Source of the DNA: Caldora sp965222765
Lineage (GTDB): Bacteria; Cyanobacteriota; Cyanobacteriia; Cyanobacteriales; Coleofasciculaceae
Length of the DNA stretch: 64,000 bases
Direction of reading: 5' to 3'
Assembly: GCA_965222765.1 (NCBI GenBank)
Contig: CBDCVG010000070.1
Span: forward strand, 124,001 to 188,000
Position 1 is the first letter of the stretch, and each line of letters starts with the position of its first letter. Shown piece after piece: positions 27,175 through 36,564 of the stretch. A program made the translations under genes and the position numbers. The notes beneath the pieces were generated by a model that was not told the origin of the DNA, did not search any database, and worked only from the letters and a program-made list of their open reading frames with translations.

Positions 27175-28191
27175 ATGCAAAGTACAGTTTCAACTACCCA
27201 AACAATTGAAATTCAAGGGAAAACTTGGACGTTTGACAGTACTCCTCCAAAGCCACAAATCCCAAAAGCATTTTTTAAAGCAACATATTGGGACTTGTGC
27301 CGTTCAATCTTGTTCATGCTATGTTTGTGGGTAATTCCTGCTTTTATCTCTCTAGGTGTCTATTACACAGATATTCCTATTGCTTGCAAGATAACAGTTT
27401 ATCTTGTTATGGGTTGGCTTAGTGGCAGTGGTATTGTATTGTCTGAATGGATTGGTCATGATGCTGTTCATGGAAGCCTACTGCCAAAGAACAGAAAACT
27501 GGGAATATTTATTAGTTTAATCATTTCTCCTGCAATTCTTGGTTTTATGAATATGGGATTTGCAGCACGCCATCTAGAGCATCACAGATATACAAATCAA
27601 GAATCTGACTATGACACTACGCACTACTCAAAGTATAAAGGAATCCTAGGAAGGCTCTTTTTATCGAGGATTCACAAGAACTTTATTTATATGTATGCTG
27701 CTTACTTGGCATTTCAAGGTGACTCGAAGCATGTGCTACCAGGTTATACTTTGCGGCAAATAAGGCTACTCGTTATTGCCAATGCCATTTTTGCGTTTCT
27801 TTGGATTAGCTTTTACACAATGATTGCAATTTACAATTTGCCATTATTTGTGTTTTTGGCTTTCCTGCCTACGATTTCACTAATTTTATCAACAGGAGCC
27901 CTGACCTATCAGCAACATGGGGGTACAGGTGACACAGATCCGGGTGATCACTGGCGTAACACACGTTCTATGACTTCGCCGTTTTGGACATTTTTATATG
28001 GTGGTGGCAACTTTCACCTCGAACATCACCTCTATCCCACAGTTCCTTTCTTTAATCTGCCCAAAGTTCATCAATACCTAAAAGAAAACAATTATTTTGA
28101 GTTGGGTGGATTACATCTGGATGATAGCCACATTGGTGGATACAAATACTTTAGTTCCAACTATCCGTATCCAAATCCAACATCCTCCTGA
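27175..28191 (+). CDS. Membrane fatty-acid desaturase
   Basis: 338 residues with about four membrane spans and three canonical His boxes: GHDAVHG, HLEHHRYTN and HLEHHLYP, which bind the di-iron centre. Unlike the first desaturase, box 3 has His, so the two probably differ in regiochemistry or substrate. Related enzymes include fatty-acid desaturases and carotenoid ketolases/hydroxylases; the lipid-gene context favours an acyl substrate. Codons are AT-rich compared with the housekeeping genes. Confidence 0.88.
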   Translation: MQSTVSTTQTIEIQGKTWTFDSTPPKPQIPKAFFKATYWDLCRSILFMLCLWVIPAFISLGVYYTDIPIACKITVYLVMGWLSGSGIVLSEWIGHDAVHGSLLPKNRKLGIFISLIISPAILGFMNMGFAARHLEHHRYTNQESDYDTTHYSKYKGILGRLFLSRIHKNFIYMYAAYLAFQGDSKHVLPGYTLRQIRLLVIANAIFAFLWISFYTMIAIYNLPLFVFLAFLPTISLILSTGALTYQQHGGTGDTDPGDHWRNTRSMTSPFWTFLYGGGNFHLEHHLYPTVPFFNLPKVHQYLKENNYFELGGLHLDDSHIGGYKYFSSNYPYPNPTSS

Positions 28192-28261
28192 ATCTTAATT
28201 TGTGAAGAACAGATCGTGATCAATCTGTTCTTCAGTAGGCTGATCAATAACTAATCTTTAC

Positions 28262-29170
28262 TTGGTGAGTATCATTATGATTGCAGGCTTAGTTGATACA
28301 GTTTTGCCAACCCTAAGAAGTACTTCAGTACTTCATGGTGTAGCTAGCAAGTCTCGATCTAATATCCGTTTTATGGATATGGGTACGACATGGATACGCT
28401 ATTGCATTACTGGCGATCGCGGCCCCACAATTGTCCTCAATACAGATCCACCATCAACCATCGAGTCTTACGATCAGACTATTGATCAGCTTTCTCGCTA
28501 TTTTCGAGTGATCACCTTTGAAGTACCTGGCTTTGGCTTTTCCTTTCCGAAAAAGCTCAACTTCCAGTTTGATTTTGAGTCAATCACAAGAACTTTATCT
28601 CAGTTCTTAATAGCACTTGATTTAGGTCCATATATATTAAGTTTGCCTTGTGTTTTGGGATTTAGTGCTATCAAAATTGCCAATATTTATCCTGATTTAG
28701 TTTCCCATATTGTTCTGAATCAAGTACCTAGCTGGCAAGGAGTGCTAGACTGGAGAACGGGAAGGGATTCTAAAGGAATTTGAACCAAACCTATTCTTGG
28801 TCAGATGGCATTGCAGATGCTCAAACAAAAACGTGTAGGTCCTTGGTTTGATCTGGTAATTCCTGAGCAGAAAAAAGCACAAGAGTTAACAAATCAAGCT
28901 CTTTGGGCATTCAAACATGGTGCATGTTTTTCTCTTGCATCTTGCTTTCAGTTTTACATTACTGAACAAATGCCAGATTTACAGCCAGTAAAACAACCCA
29001 GTCTAATTATTTGGGGAGAATGTGATGGTTCACATCAACATACTGATAAAAGTAAGACACGAGAGCTAACCCTTGATTACGAAGAATTATATCTTCCAAA
29101 TATAGGTCACTCTCCTGAGATTGAAACCCCTGCAATTTTTGCAGAAGCAATTAATAAGCTAGTAATTTGA
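28262..29170 (+). pseudogene. Alpha/beta hydrolase interrupted by TGA
   Basis: Two open parts in the same frame are separated by one in-frame TGA at 28781-28783. The first (173 codons) has FEVPGFGFSFP and a nucleophile elbow where Cys appears to replace Ser (LPCVLGFSA, about residue 130). The second (from about 28784) continues with PILGQMALQM, the acidic WGECDG and His in IGHSPE. Start candidates are TTG 28262, GTG 28265 and ATG 28277. Reading T-A indels around the stop would give KGILNQPILGQ, so sequence error is possible. If real, the gene is dead or makes a truncated product. Confidence 0.7.
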
Positions 29171-29190
29171 TTTAACATAATCAATGATTA

Positions 29191-29296
29191 TACAGCGTTT
29201 TTCATTTAGATAAGGTACAAAGAGCCTGGTTTTTGGGAATCGGGAATGGGAAATAGGGAATAGGATCTGTACCTCACTAGACTGATAAATGCTGTA
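29191..29296. repeat. Inverted-repeat element (TACAGC...GCTGTA)
   Basis: TACAGCGTTTTTCATTTAGA at left pairs imperfectly with TGATAAATGCTGTA at right, with GGTACA/TGTACC inside. GGGAATG-type tandem text fills the loop. A related TACAGCGGTTTTCAT half lies near 62800. Confidence 0.6.
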
Positions 29297-29378
29297 TATT
29301 CTGATTAATTACAGTTGACTTACGGATTAAATATATGACTAATTCTCTTGATTTTATTAAGATTGGATACAAATAGTT

Positions 29379-30233
29379 ATGAAAAGTCATCATCTAAAAA
29401 TTCCAGCTACTGACGGATTCTTATTGTCGTCTACGTTGTATTATCCTGAAAATCAAGCAAATAATAACAAGGTTTTGATTATTGCCTCCGCCACAGCTGT
29501 AAAGCAAATTTACTACAAAAAGTACGCTATATTCATGGCAAAAGAAGGATTTACAGTCATAACGTTTGATTATCGAGGTATTGGTGATTCTCTAACTAAG
29601 AAAATACAAGAATTTTGCGCATATATGCATGAGTGGGGGGAAAAAGACTTAGCAGGTGTGATTAATTGGAGCTCAGCACAGTATCCCTCGGCAAAAATAT
29701 TACTTGTCGGTCATAGCATGGGTGGTCAAATGATTGGATTTGCTGATAATAAACAAAAAATTTCTGCTATGTTATCTATCGCATTTCAAAATCGATATTG
29801 GGGTTTATGGGATGCACCCAGAAAATATTTGATGGCAACACTATGGTATATTATCATGCCTTCATTAACTAAAATTTTCTCTTATTTTCCAGCAAAAAAA
29901 CTTAAGCTTGGGGAGAATTTACCAGCTGGTATTGCTTTAGAATGGGCGAAATGGTGCAGAAATCCGAATTATTTTTTTGAAGAGCGGCATCTCAAACAAA
30001 AATTCAACGATTTCAGTGCGCCCATGCTAATATACAGCTTTGAAGATGACAATTATGCACCCAAGCATGCTGTTGAAACTTTAATGCATGCTTATGGTAG
30101 TCAGGATAAGATATACAAGTATATTTATCCTCAGGATTTAGGAGTCTCTCACATTGGACATTTTGGTTTTTTTCATCGGCAATTTAAAACCTCTCTATGG
30201 CAAGAAAATTCTGATTGGTTAAAGCAAAAATAG
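29379..30233 (+). CDS. Alpha/beta hydrolase (COG4757-like)
   Basis: 284 residues: VITFDYRGIGDS, nucleophile elbow VGHSMGGQ (Ser about 113), acidic FEDDNYAP and His in HIGHFGFF. Paralogue of the 26142 product with the same order of motifs and a similar lid. Its presence twice in the cluster suggests sequential or alternative acyl substrates. Followed after 48 bp by the Cfa-like gene on the same strand. Confidence 0.85.
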   Translation: MKSHHLKIPATDGFLLSSTLYYPENQANNNKVLIIASATAVKQIYYKKYAIFMAKEGFTVITFDYRGIGDSLTKKIQEFCAYMHEWGEKDLAGVINWSSAQYPSAKILLVGHSMGGQMIGFADNKQKISAMLSIAFQNRYWGLWDAPRKYLMATLWYIIMPSLTKIFSYFPAKKLKLGENLPAGIALEWAKWCRNPNYFFEERHLKQKFNDFSAPMLIYSFEDDNYAPKHAVETLMHAYGSQDKIYKYIYPQDLGVSHIGHFGFFHRQFKTSLWQENSDWLKQK

Positions 30234-30281
30234 TTGCTCAAAACTTACGTTAATGAAGTTTAATTTTTCAAATTTATCTCT

Positions 30282-31514
30282 ATGACTACTGCTTCCATAC
30301 CTAACTCAAAATCTAGTTCTATCTCCGAAAATTTGTTTCTCCAACTTCTTGATAGATATCTGGTTGATGCCAAAATTAGATTCCTTGGAGAGGGACTTGA
30401 CACCATCGTAGGAAATTACAATAACGAAGTACCAGATAAACCCTACGATGTGGCTATTAATGTGCATCATAGCCGTTTTTTTTTAAGAGTCTTAGCCTAT
30501 GGAAATCTAGGTTTAGGAGAGGCTTTTATAGCTCGAGATTTTGATGTTGTAGAGGGAACACTTCAAGATTTTTTATCGATTCTATTGAGAAATAAACTGG
30601 ACAAAAAAGTCAAAAAAGATATCCCACTTGCGCTCAAAATATTTGGTATTCAACTAGGTAATCTCTTACGAGGAGAGCAACAAAATGTACAGCGTCATTA
30701 CGACATTGGAGATAACTTATTTGAGGCATTCCTGGATCAGACTTTGACCTATTCCTGTGGCTATGCCTTATCTCCAGAGGATAGTCTTGAGCAACTACAG
30801 TTGAACAAACTTGAGCGGATCTGCCAGAAATTAAAGCTTCAACCTGAAGACCATTTATTGGATATCGGTTGTGGTTTTGGCGGACTATTACTTTACGCAG
30901 CCAAGAATTATAGAGTAACCGGAATAGGAATTACTACCAGCAAACGACATTGCGAACGAGGGAATGAAAATATTTCCAAAGCTGGACTAACAGATCAAAT
31001 TCAAATTCAATTCAGAGATCATCGTTCCATTGATGGGTCTTTTGACAAAGTTGTCAGTGTTGGCATGATGGAACATTTACCTCGTAAAGAATACGGGTGT
31101 TACATCAGAAATATTGCCCAAGTTCTAACACCTCAAGGGATGGGTTTGATTCATGCTATAGGTTGTAATACATCCAAAAACAAGCATGATCCCTTTATCC
31201 AAAAGTACATCTTTCCTGGTTCTGGACAACCCAAATTGTCTGAAATCTCTATGCAGCTTGAGCGTAACCATTTGGCAACTCTAGATGTTGAGAATATCGT
31301 CAGACATTATGGTTATACAACTCGTAGATGGTTACAAAACTTTCAGGCCAACAAGAATACGCTGGATGCTACTCATTATGATGACCAATTTATGAGGATG
31401 TGGGAGTACTATTTATGCTGTGGTATCGCCGCCGCTTTTGTTTCTGAGTCTGCTGTATACCAAGTTCTGTTTACCAAGGATCATACGGCACATATTCCTC
31501 TGCAGCGAGTGTAG
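30282..31514 (+). CDS. cfa: Cyclopropane-fatty-acid synthase-like methyltransferase
   Basis: 410 residues with the N-terminal lipid-binding domain and a SAM methyltransferase domain: VQRHYDIGDNLF, LDIGCGFGG and VGMMEHLPRKEY. Residues that line the E. coli Cfa active site appear conserved: Cys in TYSCGY, Glu in MMEH, His and Ile in HAIG, and Tyr in HYGYTT. The enzyme adds a methylene (or, in relatives, methyl) group across a cis double bond of a phospholipid acyl chain. Two desaturases upstream could supply that bond. Cfa is not a standard cyanobacterial lipid enzyme, which makes the cluster notable. Confidence 0.9.
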   Translation: MTTASIPNSKSSSISENLFLQLLDRYLVDAKIRFLGEGLDTIVGNYNNEVPDKPYDVAINVHHSRFFLRVLAYGNLGLGEAFIARDFDVVEGTLQDFLSILLRNKLDKKVKKDIPLALKIFGIQLGNLLRGEQQNVQRHYDIGDNLFEAFLDQTLTYSCGYALSPEDSLEQLQLNKLERICQKLKLQPEDHLLDIGCGFGGLLLYAAKNYRVTGIGITTSKRHCERGNENISKAGLTDQIQIQFRDHRSIDGSFDKVVSVGMMEHLPRKEYGCYIRNIAQVLTPQGMGLIHAIGCNTSKNKHDPFIQKYIFPGSGQPKLSEISMQLERNHLATLDVENIVRHYGYTTRRWLQNFQANKNTLDATHYDDQFMRMWEYYLCCGIAAAFVSESAVYQVLFTKDHTAHIPLQRV

Positions 31515-31538
31515 TATTTGTGTTCGAGATCATGAACT

Positions 31539-32204
31539 ATGAATCACACCAGAGAACCTTTAGTAAATTTATTACTTTATCATTTACTGAAATCGGTAGT
31601 AGTCTCACCTCTGTTTCGGTTCCACTTGCAGGGTCAAGTCTATGGGGAGCAACATGTTCCTCAAGAAGGTCCTGTAGTAATCGTCTGCAATCATGCTAGC
31701 GATTACGATCCTCTTATTCTTGCTTGTTGTGTTAATCGTCCTGTTGCCTATATGGCTAAGGCGGAGCTTTTCAATGTCCCCGTCCTCAAAGAGCTAATTC
31801 AGCTGTATGGTGCCTATCCAGTTAAGCGAGCATCCCTAGATCGTAAAGCAATTCGCGTCGGTCAAGGCATGCTGTCCCAAGGTTGGGCTATTGGCATATT
31901 TGTGCAGGGAACGTTCACTCCTGATGGCCGTATTACAGATCCAAAGTTAGGTGCTGCCTTCCTTGCTGCTAAGCACCAAGTCCCTTTACTACCGGTTTGT
32001 TTATGGGGCACCCAAGCTTTGATGACTGGGGGACATGTCCTACAGGATGGCAAACTGAACCTCAAAATGCCACCGTCTGTTCCCATAAGTGTACGTATTG
32101 GTCAACCATTAGCACCTCCTTCTTCTGTCCGCAAAGAGGAGTTATGGAATATCACCCAAAACTGCACCACAATTATCAACGAACTTCACAGCTTGGGGCG
32201 CTGA
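31539..32204 (+). CDS. PlsC-like 1-acylglycerol-3-phosphate acyltransferase
   Basis: 221 residues of the PlsC superfamily. The HX4D catalytic motif is NHASDYD (about residue 51). The glycerophosphate-binding motif reads FVQGTFTPDGR, where most PlsC proteins have FPEGTR, so the Glu is replaced by Gln and Arg by Thr; substrate choice may differ. It ends the lipid cluster, 24 bp after the cfa-like gene, and may re-esterify modified acyl chains. Confidence 0.88.
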   Translation: MNHTREPLVNLLLYHLLKSVVVSPLFRFHLQGQVYGEQHVPQEGPVVIVCNHASDYDPLILACCVNRPVAYMAKAELFNVPVLKELIQLYGAYPVKRASLDRKAIRVGQGMLSQGWAIGIFVQGTFTPDGRITDPKLGAAFLAAKHQVPLLPVCLWGTQALMTGGHVLQDGKLNLKMPPSVPISVRIGQPLAPPSSVRKEELWNITQNCTTIINELHSLGR

Positions 32205-32385
32205 AATATAAGGAGAAAATCAATGACTCCAGTGGAACTGAACCCTTAGTCTTCTTAAATATACAAGGGGCGGGTTCGTCAAAGAGAAACCAATTGCGAT
32301 GAAGACAGGAGAGATTCTAAGTTTTGGAGAGTAGAACAATCATATCGAGTCCAAAACAATTAGATAATTTATGTTGTACAGTTTT

Positions 32386-32595
32386 CTAACGCTGCTGCGC
32401 TATATCCCGAATGAGAGACAAACGATTGCTGAGATAGTCACTCAAGATATGAATTTCTTCATGGTTGAGAGCTTGTTGATGTTCTAGTTGCTTCAACAGC
32501 CAGTCTACTAAACTCGTATCATCTAGCTTCAGCAGAAAATTAGCTTGAGTCTTTTCGATTAAAGACCATAACTGACGCAGCATTGTAGGAGTCAT
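32386..32595 (-). CDS. Conserved hypothetical protein, 69 aa
   Basis: Helical, acidic-to-neutral small protein (LRQLWSLIEKTQANFLLKLD, LLKQLEHQQALNHEE). It has no membrane segment or signal peptide. It resembles conserved small cyanobacterial proteins without assigned function. It faces the lipid cluster on the opposite strand. Confidence 0.6.
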   Translation of the reverse strand: MTPTMLRQLWSLIEKTQANFLLKLDDTSLVDWLLKQLEHQQALNHEEIHILSDYLSNRLSLIRDIAQQR

Positions 32596-33080
32596 ACAAT
32601 ATCCTCTTTGGGTAAAGACCCTTACTGGGTAAGTGAATGGACAAATTCTGGTGGGGAAGCCACCGGGGGATTTTATCAGAGCACAGCTGCTGCAAAGAAA
32701 CTCTTAAGACCTGAGTTAGGAATTTCCTTGTTCCCTATAATACCCGATTTAACTTAAGAATTACTTAATATTTGCTTTATCTTTCTTACCATAACCCACA
32801 TCTTGGTGTATCTGATGAGGGATGACACAAGAAGATACAATAGTTAGCAGCCGCTTAACAAACTGAATAAGAATTACTAAATTTGGCGCTACACGTTTAG
32901 TTTTAGCACTGTGCCATTAAAATCTGCCGGAAAAAGATAGACACAGTTTTTGTGTGCAAGTTTCTCTGCATACAGTAACAGGCTGCCACAATAATTACTA
33001 GTCTAATGGAGGGTGGGTTTCTCAGCATCCTTCTAGGACGGCTTTTTATCTGCCAGGGACTTTATCAGCTCTCGAACAAT
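32596..33080. other. Gene-free region upstream of ribD
   Basis: About 485 bp. No recognised FMN riboswitch consensus. A 49-codon frame without a good start (GGEATGGFYQSTAAAKK, about 32612-32758) is the only protein-like text and is not called. Promoters for ribD and the 69-aa gene must lie here. Confidence 0.4.
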
Positions 33081-34235
33081 ATGATGGAAAATTTTCCTGT
33101 GGACGCCCAACCCAATGCTCAAAAGACCACATCACCTTCCTCTTCAGAAACTTCCTTTGATCGTGCTATGATGCAGCGGTGCATCGAACTTGCCCGCCGA
33201 GCACTAGGACGTACAACTCCTAATCCCTTAGTAGGTGCTGTGATTGTTCAAGATGGGAAGATTATCGGGGAAGGGTTTCATCCCGCAGCAGGTCAACCCC
33301 ATGCAGAAGTTTTTGCTCTACGGGAGGCTGGTAAACAGGCAAGAGGAGCTACTATTTATGTCAATCTGGAACCTTGCAATCACCACGGAAGAACACCACC
33401 TTGTTCAGAAGCTTTAGTGAAGGCAGGAGTCTCGAAGGTAGTGGTGGGTATGGTTGATCCCAATCCCAAGGTATCAGGAGGTGGGATTGAGCGCTTAAAA
33501 GCAGCGGGAATTGAAGTAGTAGTAGGTGTGGAAGAAACAGCTTGCCGCCAACTTAATGAAGCCTTTATTCATCGCATTCTCTACCAACGTCCTCTCGGCA
33601 TTTTGAAGTATGCTATGACCCTTGATGGCAAAATTGCTGCTACTAGTGGTCATAGTAAATGGGTAACAAGTCAAGAATCACGGACTTATGTGCATCAACT
33701 TCGCTCTGCTTGCGACGCTGTGATTGTAGGCAGCAATACGGTATTAGCGGATAACCCTTACTTAACTAGTCACAATCCTAACTTCCCTAATCCCTTGCGG
33801 GTGGTAATGAGTCGTACCCTTAACCTACCAATGGATGCCAATCTTTGGCAAATTGATCAAGCTCCTACTTTGGTGTTGACAGAAGCAGGGGCTAATCCGG
33901 ATTTACAACAGTGGCTAAAGAAAAAGGGAGTGGAGGTGGTGGAGTTGACGCTCCTAACACCGAGCCAGGTAATGGCATATTTGTATGATCGACAACTTTC
34001 GAGTGTTTTATGGGAATGCGGTGGAACCTTAGCAGCCAGCGCTATCACCGATGGCACAGTGCAGAAAGTCATAGTCTTCATTGCTCCGAAAATCATCGGT
34101 GGCAAGTTTGCTCCTTCTCCAGTGGGGGATTTGGGGTTAGCAACTATGACAGATGCCTTGAAGTTAGAAAGGGTAACTTGGCGTCAGCTAGGGTCAGATT
34201 ATGTTGTGGAGGGTTATTTACCTGTTAGGGATTAG
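33081..34235 (+). CDS. ribD: Bifunctional riboflavin deaminase-reductase RibD
   Basis: The N-terminal deaminase domain has the zinc motif HAEVFAL and PCNHHGRTPPC; the C-terminal reductase begins PLGILKYAMTLDGKIA and contains AVIVGSNTVLADNP. It performs the second and third steps of riboflavin synthesis from GTP. Start uncertain: ATG 33081/33084 or an upstream ATG at 33006; the conserved region begins only at MMQRCIELARRALG, so a short N-terminal tail exists either way. Length (about 385) is normal. Confidence 0.95.
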   Translation: MMENFPVDAQPNAQKTTSPSSSETSFDRAMMQRCIELARRALGRTTPNPLVGAVIVQDGKIIGEGFHPAAGQPHAEVFALREAGKQARGATIYVNLEPCNHHGRTPPCSEALVKAGVSKVVVGMVDPNPKVSGGGIERLKAAGIEVVVGVEETACRQLNEAFIHRILYQRPLGILKYAMTLDGKIAATSGHSKWVTSQESRTYVHQLRSACDAVIVGSNTVLADNPYLTSHNPNFPNPLRVVMSRTLNLPMDANLWQIDQAPTLVLTEAGANPDLQQWLKKKGVEVVELTLLTPSQVMAYLYDRQLSSVLWECGGTLAASAITDGTVQKVIVFIAPKIIGGKFAPSPVGDLGLATMTDALKLERVTWRQLGSDYVVEGYLPVRD

Positions 34236-34291
34236 TTGTTAGTTATTAGTCTTTTTGACTAATAACACATAACGCATAACAAACTCAAAAA

Positions 34292-34936
34292 ATGCTCGAA
34301 GTAATGGTTTGGAGCCTGCTAGTCGGCAATCTTGGCTGGCAGGCAGTAGTTGTGAGTAGATGGCTGCGCTGGCAGCAGGTAATTAGTAGTCAGCAAGAGC
34401 AGGAGGAGGAAGAAATTTTGACCCGTTTCCAGTCAAAGGAAGATTCAGCATCGACAAAGCTGCCAAAACAAAGTAAATTTAACGGTTATGATCAAGAATC
34501 TACAGACCAGCAACTGGTTGGTTGGGAATTCAAGATTGTGCGAGCTAGTCGTGACCTATTTCAAGACCGGGCTATATTTAGACAGTTGTGTGAAGAAGAG
34601 GCAACTTCAGGCTGGATTCTGCTAGAAAAACTTGATGACCGGCGGGTAAGATTTAAGCGATTGATTGCTTTGAGAGATATCATGGATGGACAACAGCCGA
34701 GCCATGATCCCTACCGCAGTCATTATGGTACCTCATTGACACCCCTACATTGGCTAGGAGCGATCGCGGCTATGTTGGTAGTCTTATTACCCTTATATTT
34801 AGGCTATAGTTTGATCTCGACGAGGCTCCAACAACCACAGCAGAGTTTACCAGAATCTACCTACGAGGAACCAGAATCTACCTATGAGGAAATTCCGCCC
34901 CAGGATTTTCCTCCGGTAAAGGAAGATAGGGAGTAG
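34292..34936 (+). CDS. Hypothetical membrane protein with C-terminal tandem repeat
   Basis: 214 residues: hydrophobic start, a central domain with GWEFKIVRASRDLFQD and EEATSGWILLEKLDDRRVRF that recurs in cyanobacterial hypothetical proteins, then one membrane span (about 152-175). The acidic tail has a perfect 7-residue duplication, PESTYEE twice, from a 21-bp tandem repeat. Function unknown. It lies 56 bp after ribD on the same strand. Confidence 0.7.
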   Translation: MLEVMVWSLLVGNLGWQAVVVSRWLRWQQVISSQQEQEEEEILTRFQSKEDSASTKLPKQSKFNGYDQESTDQQLVGWEFKIVRASRDLFQDRAIFRQLCEEEATSGWILLEKLDDRRVRFKRLIALRDIMDGQQPSHDPYRSHYGTSLTPLHWLGAIAAMLVVLLPLYLGYSLISTRLQQPQQSLPESTYEEPESTYEEIPPQDFPPVKEDRE

Positions 34937-35045
34937 GGGAGATAGGGAGTAGGGGAGATTGGGAGATTGGGAAGATAAGAGAGAAATTCTTAATTCTCAA
35001 TGCCTAAACAACAAACAACAAACAACAAACAACAAATAACAAATG
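34926..35045. repeat. Short tandem repeats (GGGAGAT and AACAAAC)
   Basis: GATAGGGAGTAGGGGA-type units (34926-34975) and AACAAAC/AACAAAT heptamers (35008-35044), both widespread cyanobacterial short tandem repeats. Confidence 0.85.
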
Positions 35046-35102
35046 ACAATTCTCTATTAAAATCTTGGTAAATTGACCACCATTTGCCCTGACTATCCCT
35101 CA

Positions 35103-35654
35103 ATGCAAACAAAAACTAAGTTGATTAGCAAAATCCTAGCTACTGCAATATTGTTTCTGGCTCTAGCTCCCCAAGACAAGCACATTGCTCAAGAGGAACC
35201 ACCCAAGCTTTTTCTCTTGGATACCAAGTGTGTTAACACAGGAATGGGTAACTGGGATGATCATACTCAAGATGTTTCTGTAGGCAGAGCGGTTTATACT
35301 TCAAGGCTATATATGGGATCAGGTAATACCTTTGCGTCAATGACCTGTAAAATTCAGCCAGAAGATCAGGAAGTAGACTATCAATCACTACAACTAGCTT
35401 TTGGCATGCGCGATAATGACCAAGATAGTCCTCAAGTTGAGGTTAATCTGTATATAGATGGAGAAAAAGCTGATGATCATTCTTGGACAGTCTCTCCAGG
35501 ACAAGGAATATCTACGTTAATTCCTCTCTTTAATGCTCAAAATATTTCCCTAGAAACTGTTTGTAGAAGAGAATCAGGACGATATTGCGATCGCGTTTAT
35601 TTTTGGGAAGCTTCACTAGAGATCGCTATACCATTTGAATCAGAGGAGAACTAG
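35103..35654 (+). CDS. Secreted hypothetical protein
   Basis: Start set at ATG 35103, which gives a signal peptide (KTKLISKILATAILFLALAP); a TTG 30 bp upstream is also in frame. The mature part (about 160 residues) is beta-rich, with four Cys (CVNTG, MTCKI, TVCRR, RYCDR) that could form disulfides. The pattern resembles NPCBM-like sugar-binding folds, but this is only an impression. The stop TAG is the CTAG of a repeat at 35651. Confidence 0.65.
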   Translation: MQTKTKLISKILATAILFLALAPQDKHIAQEEPPKLFLLDTKCVNTGMGNWDDHTQDVSVGRAVYTSRLYMGSGNTFASMTCKIQPEDQEVDYQSLQLAFGMRDNDQDSPQVEVNLYIDGEKADDHSWTVSPGQGISTLIPLFNAQNISLETVCRRESGRYCDRVYFWEASLEIAIPFESEEN

Positions 35655-35715
35655 TACCGCTGCGCGGAATTAAGAATTAAGAATTAAGAATGCTTATATC
35701 GTAAGGATTCTATCG
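35651..35715. repeat. CTAGTACCGCTG / GAATTAA repeat, copy 3
   Basis: Same element as 17896 and 25963: CTAGTACCGCTGCGCGGAAT, three heptamers, GCTTATATCGTAAGGATTC tail. Its CTAG carries the stop codon of the preceding gene. Confidence 0.88.
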
Positions 35716-35739
35716 CTCTCAAACTGTTGGAGACTTGAG

Positions 35740-36564
35740 ATGAATGTTGCTATCATTGGCTGTGGTTATGTCGGTACAGCTGTTGCCAGCCATTGGCTTC
35801 AAGATAAGGGTTTGGTTGTCACAGTAACGACAACAACTCCTGAGCGTGTTCCTGTACTGGAAGCTATGGGACTAAGAGTTGTTGTCGTTCAAGGGAATGA
35901 CTCAGAAGGTCTACAGTCTGTAGTACAAAATCAGGATACTGTATTGGTGAGTGTTGGTGCTACCAATGCCCAGGTTTATGAGGAAGCTTACCTAAATACT
36001 GCTCAAACCTTAGTCTCGGTTCTGAAGCAGATAACTACAGTAAAACAAGTGATTTATACCAGTAGTTATGCCCTTTATGGTAACAGAGGCGGAGCTTGGG
36101 TAGATGAAACATCTCCCATCGCTCCAGGGACTCCCAATGCCGAGATTCTTGCTGAAACTGAGCAAGTTTTACTATCAGCATCCAGTCCACAGATGCGGGT
36201 TTGTCTCTTGCGTCTAGGGGGAATTTATGGTAGTGATCGAGAATTGGTGAAAATCTTTAGTAGAATTGCAGGGGCAACTCGCCCTGGTAATGGTAGCGAA
36301 GCGACGAATTGGATTCACCTTGATGATATAGTTGCGGCTATTGAATTTGCTCGTTTAAACCGACTCGAAGGTATTTATAATCTGGTGGATGATGCACAGT
36401 TAACTTACCGAGAACTGCTGAAGCAAGTCTGTGAACAGCATGGTTTAACTAAAATATCTTGGGATGAGTCTCTTCCCAGTAACCGTTCCTATAACACGCG
36501 GGTATCGAATCAAAAGATAAAAGATGCAGGCTACCAATTAATTCAGCCAGAAAGGATTATTTAA
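35740..36564 (+). CDS. NAD-dependent epimerase/SDR-family protein
   Basis: 274 residues, extended SDR-type Rossmann fold. IIGCGYVGTAVA binds NAD(P), IYTSSYALYG replaces the usual YXXXK region, and NWIHLDDIVAAI is typical of YeeZ-like SDR proteins. Those act on nucleotide sugars or other carbonyl substrates; the catalytic status is uncertain because the Tyr-Lys pair is not clearly kept. Ends at a hairpin shared with convergent lysS. Confidence 0.82.
   Translation: MNVAIIGCGYVGTAVASHWLQDKGLVVTVTTTTPERVPVLEAMGLRVVVVQGNDSEGLQSVVQNQDTVLVSVGATNAQVYEEAYLNTAQTLVSVLKQITTVKQVIYTSSYALYGNRGGAWVDETSPIAPGTPNAEILAETEQVLLSASSPQMRVCLLRLGGIYGSDRELVKIFSRIAGATRPGNGSEATNWIHLDDIVAAIEFARLNRLEGIYNLVDDAQLTYRELLKQVCEQHGLTKISWDESLPSNRSYNTRVSNQKIKDAGYQLIQPERII

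Noticed and set aside
32612..32758. Possible small gene (GGEATGGFYQSTAAAKK)
   Set aside because: Only a TTG start is available, no ribosome-binding site is seen and the family is not recognised; too weak to call.
33000..33084. FMN riboswitch upstream of ribD
   Set aside because: None of the conserved RFN-element segments can be found before the gene.
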